From Aedes albopictus (lineage: Eukaryota; Arthropoda; Insecta; Diptera; Culicidae): 64,000 nt of DNA. The notes beneath the pieces were generated by a model. It was not told the origin of the DNA, searched no databases, and saw only the letters and a list, made by a program, of their open reading frames with translations. The DNA is taken from NCBI RefSeq assembly GCF_035046485.1, contig NC_085138.1:332054421-332118420 (forward strand). The letters run 5' to 3'. Positions 10,721 through 21,098 of the stretch are shown here, one piece after another; the stretch's first letter is position 1, and the number at the start of each line of letters is the position of its first letter. The position numbers were made by a program, and so were the translations under genes.

Positions 10721-11228
10721 AAAAGCCAGATAAACGGTATGATCTCTGATGCTATGAAATAGATTTCTGGTAAACGTATGAAAGTGGGATATTCATCAAC
10801 ATGTCACTTGAGTTGTGTTGAAATGTGTTCTCGATTACACGAGAAAGGTGCCGCTAGGTGGATTAATTAGAGATTTTAATGGCCGATGGAAAGTGCCTTA
10901 AAAATTAGTTAACTTTTTTTGCTCACAGACATACATACAGACATCATCTCAATTTGTCGAACTGAGTTGATTGGTGTATGTGGCTTGACCCTCCTAGGCT
11001 TCTATCGAAAATTCGTTTTTTGAGTGAACATACAGCCTTTCAGTACACATCGGTGTACGAGAAAGGCAAAAGCATCTTTATTTCCGAAACCTAGGGCCGC
11101 TTATCCATTCAACAAACTGCAACAGCAAATCCGCCTATAAAAGAGTCGTCCTCTTCACCTTCGCCTCATAACATCACAAACTCGGCACTCGCCGAGATTT
11201 ATGCGAGCAAGATTTTAATTGGGCTAAT

Positions 11229-12130
11229 TCGGTGTGCCGTGCCGTGTCGCATGTATTGACAAGATTTACGAGCCTCACATGTACTCCTCCTCCACCTCAT
11301 GCTTGTAGAGCAGATATTTCCCAATTTGGAATCACTTTTGAAAATGAGAGGAACAAGGAGCCATCGTCATCGTGAAGATCGTCGTCCGAGTTGAGTTGCG
11401 TTGAGATTGAGCTAATTTAGTACCGGTCGGTCGGTGTGGCATTGCCCATTAGGCTGAAGAAAATTGCGGTGGCGGCATGGAAGTCAGTCAGTCTGGTCGG
11501 CACGACCGACCGGTCGTCTCGTCGTATGTGGCAGAATGTGACCGTTTAAACGGTTTGAGTGTTATTGACATTCGCGAGAGTGCATCCAACAACGGCGGTT
11601 GCTCTGCCCCGTAAATCACTTTTATTACAATGTGCAGCTATGTGGGGTCCTGTGTGCGACAAATTAAGTAGGGAAAACTACGATGCTGTATATGGAACAA
11701 AAGATACAACTTCAAAATATTCCTATGGAATGCATACCATTTTACAGAATGGTGACAACATCCACGAGTCATTCTTTGGTTGACGTAAAGACGCATTCTC
11801 CACACATGTTGAACGTGAGTACGGATCGCTATCTAAGCAACGATGTCAAGATCATCGATACGAGACCTTAAAGCTCAGGTAAAAACAGAGCTTTGTGTAA
11901 CTCCTTTTTCAGCACTTCCTCCCTTATCATCCCTTATGAAATGGACGCTATTCCCAAGAAACACGAAACAAAAACACGAGCGTTTAGATCCGACGCATCT
12001 TGAAAGACAGTTGAGAGGTGACCGAAAGGTGGTAGCAGTATTTCGATGAACACCTTATAACACAAAGAACATCTGCGAGCACTCGAGGTAATCGGGTGAT
12101 GGAAGATGTGGAGGAGCATGTTGCATTGAT
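11229..12130. other. Low-repeat block, no recognised gene
   Basis: More balanced base composition than its surroundings, with CGGTCGGTCGG-like runs near 11420-11520. A 74-codon plus frame (11559-11783) has ordinary amino-acid composition but no family I recognise. It could be unique host sequence. Confidence 0.35.
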
Positions 12131-12190
12131 GTCGGCAGTAGGGTTGTGAAACGTTACGGAAATGTCATGGAAAAAATGTCATGACATTTT

Positions 12191-12443
12191 CCAGTTCTAC
12201 CTTCTTCTTCTTCTTCAACTTAGTGTTCTTCGAGCACTTCGACATTTATTAATTGAATGGCTTTCCTTGCCTGCCATTGCATGAGTTTGTATATTGTGAC
12301 GCAAGTACAGTGATACACTATGCCCAGACAGTCGAGAAAATTTTCCCGACCGGAACGGGAATCGAACCCGCCGTCTCCGGATTGGCGATTCATAGCCTTA
12401 ACCACTAGGCTAACTAGAGACCCCTGACTACTCCAGTTCTACC
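12191..12443 (-). mobile_element. tRNA-derived SINE with 11 bp TSD
   Basis: The body is 12202-12432. On the minus strand it reads CTAGTTAGCCTAGTGGTTAA (A box) and GGTTCGATTCCCGTTCCGG (B box) and ends in (GAA)n. CCAGTTCTACC is repeated exactly at 12191-12201 and 12433-12443. It interrupts the left TIR of the 12139-14188 element and is therefore younger. Confidence 0.93.
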
Positions 12444-12812
12444 ACTTCCAGTGAAAATTTTCATTCGCAAACACAAACCTTCAATAATGCTGATTAGTTA
12501 TGATACAATAACTATGTATTCGATAAATATTTCTCACAAAAGGCAGTGAAAATGGCAAATGACATTTCTTGACATTCTCCAACCCTTCCGACTTGGCAGA
12601 ATCCCTGCAGAAATTTTTCCCAAAAGATCTGTATCTGAGACAAAAAGTCATGGAAAACAACGAATGAGATGGGCAGACATAGTGGACAGTGATCTGATTA
12701 GTACAGGAAGTTCCCGAGGTTGCAAGGAAGTGCAAACCTGGTTATGTGACGTGGAAATGTTGAGTCAATTCAATCTATTTGGATCACAGGAATGTGTTAT
12801 ATAAGGTTAATT

Positions 12813-13108
12813 ATTGTAGTTGTAGGGCCCATATAGCCGATGCGGTAAACGCACAGGTATTCAGCATGACCATGCTGAGGGTGACGGGTTCGATTCCCGG
12901 TCGGTCCAGGATCTTTTCGTAAAGGAAATTTCCTTGACTTCCTTGGGCATAGAGTATCTTCGTGCCTGCCACACGATATACACATGCAAAATGGTCATTG
13001 GCAGAGGAAGCTCTCAGCTAAAAACTGTGGAAGTGCTCATTGAACAATAAGCTGAGAAGCAGGCTTTGTCCCAGTGAGGACGTTACGCCAAGAAGAAGAT
13101 TGTAGTTG
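12813..13108 (+). mobile_element. tRNA-derived SINE (Feilai-like) with 10 bp TSD
   Basis: The body is 12823-13098: GGGCCCATATAGCCGATGCG with A box, GGTTCGATTCCCGG B box, and a terminal AAGAAGAAG tail. ATTGTAGTTG flanks it exactly at 12813-12822 and 13099-13108. Few differences from the 1283-1595 copy suggest a recent insertion. Confidence 0.94.
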
Positions 13109-14199
13109 CAATTGCCTACTAAGAATTGTTAGTTGAGGAAAACTTCTATTAAAAAAATCGATTCAGAATGAAACCGGCACAAACAACAGTCGATTACTCC
13201 ACATTGGAAATTGCATCACATGTTTGCCTAGCGCTCGTAATGAGTTTTCTCTCTTCCGTTTGCACGCAGCAAAAAGCGATCTTCAACAGGAGCAGCAGCC
13301 CCGCAATGGGACTGACTGTCGAGGCAGCCCAGTCAACTACATGGTAGACTGGTGGTAGGTATAGAGAGGTAGTCAAACAGTTTTGCCATCAGGTGCTGGC
13401 ACATAAACACAAACAAATTCCTGATTGAGAGAGTCTCTTTGTATTTGGAAAACGTTTCGTACCTACCAAGCTCCACTATCCCACCGCCGCGCCGTCATCG
13501 ATCCGGATTGCAAGTTCAAGTCTAAAGCAAACCATTATCGAATCTTCCCGGAGAAGGGAGCTTCCGTGCGTAAGAGTCTGTGTGTGTGTGCGAGCCATCT
13601 TTGTGTGTATCCAATACCAAGGGGAAGCAGGATGTGTTGTTTTCTTACCTGAGATTGGATTTGAAATTAGAAAGGAACCTTGGCACGGGCTGCCGGCTCG
13701 GTTGGGGAGTTCCATGCACAACATGCCGGTTGCATATAATCTCATGAAAAGTAGAAACTCGATTTACTTTGTTTAGAGACGGAATATCCTAAGTGCATCA
13801 GGGATTCAGGAAATGCAGTCAGTGGGTGTAAAGTTTGTGTCAACGGCAATAAAAGCGATGGCAACCGATGGGAAACCAAGAAAAACTTATTATGGAATCA
13901 ATTAGGATTTCCTTCTGCCGGTTCACTTGAAGTAAATCTAATGAAAAACTTCAAATGTACTGTATTAGTAATAAAACTGAAAGACAGAGATGGAAAATGT
14001 CAACAAATGTTATTTGGTCATCTAGTAATTTCACAGCCCCAAATAAGAATTGCTTATCGACGATAATAACATTTTTCTATAACAAATCAGCATTATTGAA
14101 GGTTTGAGCTCATGGAAGACATTTTGCACGAGAAAAGGTAGAACTGAAAAATGTCATGATATTTTTTCCATGACATTTTCCAACCCTGCTGATTAATTG

Positions 14200-15300
14200 C
14201 CCAGATTTTCCTTCAGAGATTTCTTTACAATTTTCCCCAAAGATTACTTTGAAAAAACTTCAACGGATTGTTCGATAATTCTTTCATGGACACTTGCTGA
14301 AATCCATCCTAGGATTTATTTAAAAATCTTTCAGGAGTTCTTGAAAAAAAAATCTCCCAGGGGTTCCTAAAGAAATTCTTCCAGTAACTCCTTTGGACAT
14401 TCCTCGTGGATTTACGTTCGATCTATTTACGGATCTACGATCCGATTTGCGAATGGATTTACGATCATCTAGGAAATCCTGAATTAATTCAGTCAGAAAT
14501 TCTTTTACAAAATCTTCTAGGGATTCCTATAGACTTCAGAAGGTCCTCCAGAAATTTCTGCAAGAACTCCTGGAGAAAGTCTTGCACGGAAAGCTTTCAA
14601 AAAAGTTGCATGGATTCTGTTAGAAAATATTTCAAAAATTCCTTTCAAAAAAATCGTGGATGCATGCATTTTTCCAGAAATTCATCTACAAATTTCTTCA
14701 GATTTTTTTTAAAGAGATTCCTCCAAGAAATTTTCAAACCTTTCCAAAACTTTCCACAAACTGTCTCATAAATACTCCATGGATCTATTTTTTTTTAAGA
14801 AAATGATTCGCGGATACATTGAGAATCAGAAATTCAGAAGCTTTCTAAAAAATTTCGCTAAGGATTGCTTTTGAAATTCTACAAAAGCTTATTAACGAAA
14901 CTCTCAAGATATCTTCACATTTCTTTTGATATTCCTTCAAGACATTTCTCTTCCAGAAATTGCTCCAAGGATTTCTTGAGAACGTCTTAGGAAATCCTCC
15001 AAGAATTCCCTCTGAAATTTTTCTACAGATCCTTTCAGAGATTCTTATAAGGATTCTTACGGAAAAGCTGGCATACATTCTTGCTGAGATTCCTGCAGAA
15101 ATTTATACAGAGATTTCATCAGAAATCCTCTATGTATTTTCTCAGTAATTCCTCCAGGATGTCCCCCAAGCATACCTCTAGATATTTCTCCACGGATTCC
15201 TCCAGGAGGAAACAATTATGATTTTTATTAGGGGTTTTCTTCAGGATTTTTTCCTAAATATCTCAAAAGGTTTTGTTAGATCTTTCATCAGGGGTTTCTT
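14200..15300. repeat. Degenerate TTCCTCCAGGAATTTC-type minisatellite
   Basis: Diverged units such as AATTCCTCCAGGAT and GGATTTCTTCAG in one polarity. The 121-codon frame at 14406-14771 is built from repeat units (FRRSSRNFCKNSWRKS) and is not a gene. Confidence 0.75.
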
Positions 15301-15309
15301 CAGGTATTC

Positions 15310-15405
15310 CTCCTGCCTCCTGGAATTACGTTCTGGTGGGATTTGAACCCATGACTCTTTATATGCTAGACCAGTGCTTTAACCAACTACGCCACAGAAC
15401 CAGGG
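15310..15405 (-). mobile_element. tRNA-like segment (tRNA-Ala-like SINE head or pseudogene)
   Basis: On the minus strand GTTCTG...CAGAAC can form an acceptor-like stem, with GGCGTAGTTGGTTAAAGC as A box and GGTTCAAATCC as B box. The anticodon loop region reads CTAGCAT, but its stem is not paired. Only ~90 bp are present and no SINE body follows, so this is a relic, not an active tRNA gene. Confidence 0.6.
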
Positions 15406-15824
15406 AAGAGAATTGTCAGACAAAAGAAGTACAAAACAAGCAACAAAGAAGGCGCGACGATTACTCTTTATCCCTACTGGTAACAGATAATGACATGATC
15501 TTGAAAATTTTTGTTGCAGACAAAACGGAAGCTGAATTTGTTGCGTACTTTTCAACTCGTGAATAATCAATTATTACAAAACCAAAGTCGAAACTGTTTG
15601 ATGATATATCTTCAGCAGAGTTGCAGTGTTTACCTACTCGAAGTTACCATTCGAAAATCGCAACGCAAGGCTGAAAAATCTATAAACTCATGGTGTACGA
15701 TGTTTATCCTATTATTTTCAAGTTGGGACAATCTTGTGTCGCATTAGGTGGAATGTCGCAACAAAGACAGGTTGCGACATTGTCATTATTGTTGCGCGAT
15801 GGTTGAATTTTGATTCACTGCACA
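15406..15824. other. Intervening sequence, no recognised gene
   Basis: A 97-codon frame at 15273-15566 crosses the tRNA-like segment and has no family resemblance. A short hairpin (GTCGCA...TGCGACA) lies at about 15737-15780. Confidence 0.4.
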
Positions 15825-16533
15825 GAACAAGTAATGCTTCTGCGGAATAGGAAGCCAAACTGACTCTGAACCCGACTATAAAATTGTAACAAAAATATAA
15901 CATAATCCTAACAAATTATGATATTTATAACTCATTGTGATATAATCATGTTCAACATTCTTGGTGTTTTCAAAATACTATAACTCAATTATATCACATT
16001 ATTTTATAAATGTTGTTTCATAACTCATTGTATTGAAATTTAGTTTTGAATCTTCGACATTTGGAAAATAATGTAACAAAATTATATCAAATTATGATAG
16101 AAACCAGTAATCCAGAGGCTAAAATTCATATCACATTTTGTTATAATTTTGATATGATTTTAACAAAATTGGATATAATCTTGATTAGACCAGTGTTCTT
16201 TTTGTTACAATTTTAGTTATTTTAACATCATCCTGCAGCTAGTTTATAACATAATAAGTTAGAGAAAAATATTATAACATCATAACACAATATGATACAA
16301 ACTTGATATAATTTTCTAGTCGGGAAGCCACACCTTGAACACTCCTATTTTACAAACTCATCTCTCTTTCGGCATAGATGCCAATCCACAACTACAAGTA
16401 TGTTGACACAAACGGGAGTGTGTTGTGGATTGGCATCTAAGCCGAAAGAGAGATGAGTTTGTGAAATAGGAGTGTTCAAGGTGTGGCTTCGGAGTCAGTT
16501 TGGCTTTCTATTCCGCAGAAACATTACTTGTTC
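15825..16533. mobile_element. Foldback element (~115 bp arms) split by a MITE
   Basis: The arm GAACAAGTAATG...GACTCTGAA (15825-15870) continues after an insertion as GAAGCCACACCTTGAACACT (16324-16392). It is mirrored by one continuous arm at 16422-16533. The inner 69 bp arms differ at only two positions around a 29 nt loop. Terminal sequence is GAACAAGT/ACTTGTTC. Superfamily unknown. Confidence 0.88.
15871..16324. mobile_element. AT-rich MITE, TIR CCCGACTA, nested in the foldback
   Basis: CCCGACTATAAAATT at the left and AATTTTCTAGTCGGG at the right bound 454 bp of TTATAACAAATTATGATATA-type repeats. The uninterrupted opposite arm shows the empty site TCCGAAGCC. Here TCTGAA and AAGCC flank the insert, so AA (15869-15870, 16325-16326) was duplicated. 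A related end, CCCGACTAGATGAG, occurs at about 57257 without a matching partner. Confidence 0.82.
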
Positions 16534-16534
16534 A

Positions 16535-16620
16535 ATGGCATAGTTCGTTAAAGCGCCGGTCCAGCGTATAAGGAGTCGTGAGTTCGAATCGCATCAGAAC
16601 GTGTACTTTTTTTCACAAAT
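16535..16620 (+). mobile_element. tRNA-like segment followed by T-run
   Basis: GGCATAGTTCGTTAAAGCGC resembles an A box, GAGTTCGAATCGC a B box, and a run of seven T after ATCAGAACGTGTAC could stop pol III. It is homologous to the minus-strand segment at 15310-15405. Stem pairing is imperfect, so it is most likely a SINE head or pseudogene. Confidence 0.55.
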
Positions 16621-16629
16621 TTCATCTCT

Positions 16630-17069
16630 CAATTTGTCAATTAGAAATATTTTGTGCCTTCTAGTTACAAGTTTTTCCAGTATGTTTCAGACATACCAGC
16701 AAATCTGGTAAAATGTCATTAAAATGGGCAATATGTATCATAGTACCTTCGGAAGTTTTTTCGGGAGTCTGAATCATTTTGGGAAATATTCAAGCATTTT
16801 TTTGGAAATTTCTTCAAAAATTCCCTCAGTATGTTATGTGGGTTCTTTGGCATTTTTTTCTGGAATTTACCCAGCAATTCTGTCGGCAATCGATTTAAAA
16901 TTCCTTCGGAAATGCCTGTACAAATAAAGTCGGTAATGACTCCAGATTTTTCGTGTATGTTTTGGGATTTGTTCTTCTTTGAGAAATTATACGGCAATTC
17001 GTAAAAAAAACATTACAAAAGGAATTTAAAAATTTCTGTTGTAAAGTTTTACTGCAATCCCTATGAATT
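16630..17069. repeat. Degenerate TTCGGAAATTTCTTC-type minisatellite
   Basis: Diverged units with TTCCTTCGGAAAT and GGAATTTACCCAGCAATTC. Frames through it are repeat-derived. Confidence 0.6.
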
Positions 17070-17077
17070 GTTGAGAC

Positions 17078-17693
17078 CAAGGTTGTTAATAGTCATCGGA
17101 GCTGAAGCATAATCACTGACGACAACGGGTAATAAAAAGTTAGCGTCACTGAGTCTGCAGCTCTTGAATATTTTTCTTCAAACACCGTCACTCAATTTGC
17201 TGGTCGCGACGAAAAGGTTTTGCCGTTTCTCTTTATTGGCATTTTCGTTGAGTTGCTTGCATCGCCCTGTTCAAACGAACGAATAATCAGCCTCACGGGA
17301 ATGGCTGATCAGAAAAAAAAAATACAAAGATGAAACACGCCTTCATTCGGAATCGAACCAAAACCTTCAGATTGGCAGCACAACAAGCATACCAACAGAG
17401 CTAATTCAACAGCTCGGAAGACCTAGGCTAAATCGTCAATAAAAGCTTGAGTGGTTCACGTTTCGTCTGCAGTCGGATGCCATGTGACGAATGCATGTTC
17501 GTTTTTCGTCGTTGCAAAAGGAGACAAAAGCGAATGACGAAAACTATAGCTCCCTGTTTTATTTTCGGTTCATCCTCGTCGTGGTTTCTTTGTCGGTCGA
17601 CGATGATGATGCAAGTGACGGAGTTTTATTTGGTGACGAACTTTTTTAGTTTTCGTCGTTGATCAGTGACGAAGCTGATGGTTACCAACCCTG
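17078..17693. mobile_element. Non-autonomous hAT element (616 bp), exact 8 bp TSD
   Basis: The ends CAAGGTTGTTAATAGTCATC and (inward from the right) CAGGGTTGGTAACCATCAGC share GGTTG.TAA..ATC and later CACTGA..AACGACGA-type blocks. GTTGAGAC is repeated exactly at 17070-17077 and 17694-17701. CAGGGTTG plus an 8 bp TSD is diagnostic of hAT. No transposase. A tRNA-like segment lies inside. Confidence 0.92.
17340..17435 (-). mobile_element. tRNA-like segment inside the hAT element
   Basis: On the minus strand it reads TTAGCTCTGTTGGTATGC (A box) and GGTTCGATTCCGAATGAAGG (B box), then a T-run on the same strand. It is a pol III head carried by, or inserted into, the hAT element. Confidence 0.55.
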
Positions 17694-17701
17694 GTTGAGA
17701 C

Positions 17702-17999
17702 AATTTCTTCGCGAAAGCATTTGACAATCTCTGCAGTAGTTTCTTTAGGGATGTTCTCGGTAAATTCTTTGAAAGTTTCTCAGTCAAATATCTCCCAGAT
17801 ATTTTTTTTTTTCGAGAGTTTCTATGAACCCCGGAAACTCTTTCGAAACTCTAAGGATATTCATTGGAGAGGATATTTCTGCTACAATTCCTTTGAAAAT
17901 TTCTTCGGAAATTCATTCAATAATACCTATAAGGAGTGATCTAGCAATTCATTTAGGAATTTCTCTGAAATGGTTGATGGAAAATCGATCAAAATTTAG
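17702..17999. repeat. Degenerate TTCTTCGGAAATTC minisatellite
   Basis: Diverged short units, continuous in type with the 18605-19230 tract on the other side of the LINE fragment. Confidence 0.55.
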
Positions 18000-18604
18000 A
18001 AATTGTTGTTTGTTGTTTGTTGTTTGTTTATTACCAGGGATTTTAACCTTTTATGGGTCATTCATCCCGTTTAGAATTACTTATATCTAATATGTAACAA
18101 TATTCATTCTAATTTTTGTTTTTAGATTTTATCAATAAGCTTAGTATCTATAATAAATTTTATCAATTTTTCCTCTTCATTTCGGTCATTACAAAGAATT
18201 TCTCCCAAGATATTTCCTAATCTGCATTCCAATCTTTGTTGCTCATATGCCCTACAGTCTACTAAAATGTGCGATGCCGTCAGTGGTTCGCCGCATGTTC
18301 GACACATGTTACAGCCTCTATTGAATAAGTGTTGATGTGTTATTCGGGTATGTCCTATCCGAAGTCTGCTCAATGCTCTTCTTTCTGTGGGTGAATGACG
18401 GTCCGGCCAGGCTAGGGTGGTAGCCTTGATTGATCGTAGAAAGGTGGTGCTATTTTGCCATTTTATTTGCCATTTATCATGAATTATTTTCCTGCAGTTA
18501 CGTATTGCATCTTCGCTGGGAATACAATAGGCTAACTCCACACCATTTCGTCCGTCTTTGGCTAAATTATCTGCTTTGTCATTACCGAGAAATTCTACAA
18601 GCAG
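18000..18604 (-). mobile_element. 5'-truncated I-like non-LTR retrotransposon
   Basis: A minus-strand element of about 0.6 kb keeps only the C-terminal coding end, a short 3' UTR and a simple-repeat tail of CAAACAA units (18001-18033 as TTGTTTGTTG on the plus strand). It is surrounded on both sides by the same minisatellite type. Truncation at the 5' end is typical of aborted target-primed reverse transcription. Confidence 0.82.
18122..18604 (-). pseudogene. C-terminal fragment of non-LTR pol: RNase H end plus Cys/His knuckle
   Basis: About 160 codons are open on the minus strand from 18604 to a stop at 18122. Near the N-terminal edge it reads EFLGNDKADNLAKDG, which matches the last catalytic-acid region of a retrotransposon RNase H (GN-x-KAD-x-LA). 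About 70 residues on comes RRALSRLRIGHTRITHQHLF and then NRGCNMCRTCGEPLTASHIL, with C-x2-C and a following H/C (HILVDC). This is the usual tail of I, Loa and related insect LINEs. The protein would have followed endonuclease and reverse transcriptase domains, absent here. In this copy it cannot act alone. The frame has no internal stop, so it may be fairly recent. Clade assignment needs a tree. Confidence 0.85.
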
Positions 18605-19230
18605 TTATTTTGAGAATCCCTTCGGTAATTTCTTCGGAATATTTTTTGTGAGGTCGTTCAGAAATTTCATTACGAATTTGTATGAAAATTTACTTCAAAA
18701 TTTCTTTGGCAACTCATTTGCCATTTTTTTTTGAAAGTTTTTATGGATTTTTGATAGTTTTTCGGAAATTTATTCGGTTTTTGCCTGTGACATTTTGTTT
18801 AAGATATCTTTTGTTAATTGATTCGGTAATTTCACATTTAGATTCCTTTGGACTTTTTTTTAGGAAATCGAAATTTCTTTTCACCTTTTGGGGTCTTAGG
18901 TATAGTACTGGCGTATTTGTTATGCTTGGTTTAATCGCCGGGGTTAAAGAAGACCCTTCCTTTAAACATTATTTCATAAATTCCTATCTGAAATTTCTAA
19001 ATTTCCAATGGAATGACCAGAAGAAATCATAAAGAAATCACCGAAGAAGTTCCCAAAGAATCGTGGAAAAAAATTCTTAACATATCTGCCAGTAAAATTT
19101 CCAAACACATTTTAAAGGAAACTGCCCTTAAAGCTTCTTGTGAAACATCCGAAGAAAATTTTAGAAGGATGTCCCAAAAAAATATCGTACAAACTTTCAA
19201 GGGAATTGTCCAAGGAATTGTCGTAGGAAT
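18605..19230. repeat. Degenerate minisatellite, mixed polarity
   Basis: TTCTTCGGAAT units to about 18960, then GAAGAAATCCGAAG-type units in the other polarity. Frames here (116 and 75 codons) are repeat-derived. Confidence 0.55.
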
Positions 19231-20787
19231 CTACAATTGATAAATAATATAATGCAATAAATAAATACACAACGGAATTACCCAAGACTCCACTTTAACT
19301 TCCATGTTAACGTAGAGTATCCACTCCGGGGAAAAGTAATGTGTAAGAGTGACCGAACCCTTTCTGATATTTTTTGAAGCAGCCATGGCTGGACAGAAAC
19401 TTAAAGTTAGATCTAAAGGTCTTAATAAATGGCAACTGATTTTTAGACACACATAGGTACATCGTTTTTATTTAATTAATAAAAAAAAAGATTTTGTGTT
19501 TTGGCCAACCAACTCATCAAGAAGCAAAAGTTTAAACATGGGTTACAAGTTTTGCTCCCTTTCTGCAATCCAAACTCGACCAAACTCCCTGAGCAAAATC
19601 TAAGCCTTACCTTTCCCAAGAAAACGGTCCGTCCATCCTGCCTCGCTATGGAGTGTGCTCCATTGATGAATTTCTACTCCCATCAAACTAATGAGGAAAG
19701 CAAATGAGATTATCTTCTCATTTTGCCAACATACAGTGCGTGCGTTTGCTGGAGCGTTGTACTCGCCCTCATCATATCTGGTACAAGATCCAACTTCCAT
19801 CCATCCGAGCAAACATCAAAACACGAACACCACCGCCGCCGGAGGGAGGAGGAAGTTGAAGGTTGTTACCGAAATCCGACCAACCTAGTCTACTGGAAGC
19901 TGATCCGAACCGGGCAAAAAAGCCCCACGCCGCCGCGCCGCCCCCTCCGCACACTTTGCAAAACAACTTAGAGTAAAAGTCTTTCACTTACGCTGCGCTG
20001 GCTGGTGGGCCGGCAGCGCGGCGTGTTTTCGAAAAGTGCTAATTTCCTCTACGCGAGGTAGAAACATATGTGCGCCCGGGATTAGTGCCGGATTACGGAG
20101 GCCGTTTCCTCCCCGTCCGTGCGTGGAAGAAGATTAATGTTCGATGGGGCGGACCGGGCCGGCCGGGGAAGAACACGGTGGAAGGTCCATCAATGGATAG
20201 GCGCTTTAATTTTTAGCTTGTTGCGGAATAAGCTTTGGCGAGGCATTGCCTCTTTTCCGTTAGTTAGTCGTTCGCGGAACGAGAGGTAGTTATCATTTTG
20301 TCGGTTGGCGTTGGATGGGCTGAAGTGGACTCGTGAGGGTATGGTATGGTATACTGTCGATGCCGATGTTGTTTAGAAACGATGAACCAAAGAGTAAAAG
20401 TAGCAAATTAAATTAAAAAAGTTATGGCTTTCGGTCACGGTTTGGATCGGACGGCAAAGTGCAAGATGAACAAATTGGGAACAAATTTACCGGATAAAAT
20501 GTATCACTGATTGAGTGCTGGTGAGTACACTTAAAGAGGTGAGCTGGAGCAGAAAGTTGATCTTAGTTAAATAAATTATGTTCAAAAAATTATATAAATT
20601 TATTCAATTTCTAATGATTTCCTTTCCTTTTTTGTGTGTTTTTTTTTTTAATTTGTTATTTTATTTTATTTTTTTTCTAGGATTCAATTGGCTAGGCAGT
20701 TTTCCATGTGGAAGAACAAGGTATATTAACTACCCATCACTTACACCGTGTCCAATAAGTTCTCAAACAAAATACAAATTTAAAAAA
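19231..20787. other. Low-repeat block with GC-rich core
   Basis: 19.5-20.4 kb is clearly more GC-rich than its surroundings (CCGCCGCCGGAGGGAGGAGG near 19830, GCCGCCGCGCCG near 19930, GGGCGGACCGGGCCGGCCGG near 20150). Frames up to 82 codons overlap on both strands, as in GC-rich non-coding DNA. It could be a promoter, 5' UTR or enhancer, but no start, splice chain or protein family supports a gene. 20.57-20.79 kb is T-rich. Confidence 0.4.
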
Positions 20788-21098
20788 TATAATTTTGCTA
20801 TGTTTCGAGATTTGTTGATTTTTTTCGGTGAAAAAAGACTTTCCAAATCGTTTTGGCATAACGTTTCGGCCTACTTCATTCAGCCATCATCAGATACAAA
20901 ACGTTTGTTCTCCACCACTGTGGCCTATCAACAGTGGTGGAGAACAAACGTTTTGTATCTGATGATGGCTGAATGAAGTAGGCCGAAACGTTATGCCAAA
21001 ACGATTTGGAAAGTCTTTTTTCACCGAAAAAAATCAACAAATCTCGAAACATAAAATTCAACGGTGACGAAAAAACCCCACAAAGTATAATTTTGCTA
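20788..21098. mobile_element. Perfect hairpin element, 123 bp arms, 13 bp flanking repeats
   Basis: 20799-20921 and 20931-21053 are exact reverse complements over all 123 positions, with a 9 nt loop (GGCCTATCA). TATAATTTTGCTA is directly repeated at 20788-20800 and 21086-21098. The right copy lies 32 bp beyond the arm, after CAACGGTGACGAAAAAACCC. A TSD this long suggests retroposition rather than cut-and-paste. The repeated phrase GATGATGGCTGAATGAAGTA GGCCGAAACG resembles terminal sequences of some retroelements, but the class is uncertain. Confidence 0.88.

Larger units (their letters stand above)
9093..11228. mobile_element. 2.1 kb element with ~380 bp TIRs
   Basis: ATTAGCCCAATTAAAATCTT at 9093 is mirrored by its complement ending at 11228, and the inverted match continues inward for about 380 bp at roughly 95% identity by eye. 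Each TIR contains the GCCTTTCTCGTACACCGATG module and a (TATG)n tract. The flanks TCGGAGT (9086-9092) and TCGGTGT (11229-11235) match 6/7 and may be a decayed TSD. The interior holds a Helitron (9648-9949) and a tandem array (10020-10720). No transposase was found, so the superfamily is undetermined. Confidence 0.85.
12139..14188. mobile_element. TIR element (~2.05 kb) with two nested SINEs
   Basis: The left end TAGGGTTGTGAAACGTTACG and right end (read inward) CAGGGTTGGAAAATGTCATG continue as an inverted match through GTCATGACATTTTCC. After the SINE at 12202-12432 it resumes through AACCTTCAATAATGCTGATT (about 12477-12500), mirrored near 14085-14108. CAGGGTTG-type ends suggest hAT, but the 8 bp flanks do not match. 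A plus frame at 12559-12804 shows no recognisable transposase motif. Confidence 0.7.

Noticed and set aside
12559..12804. RT C-terminal-like peptide (GKQRMRWADIVDSDL) inside the 12.1-14.2 kb element
   Set aside because: Resemblance to the GRPRMRWLDDVE-type tail is short, with nothing else of a retrotransposon nearby. Not enough to call.
20941..21000. Hammerhead ribozyme core (CTGATGA...GAAAC) in the hairpin arm
   Set aside because: The core words are present and AACGTTT/AAACGTT could pair as a stem, but there is no room for a stem I hairpin between them and no UH cleavage triplet in place. A covariance-model search would be needed to revive it.
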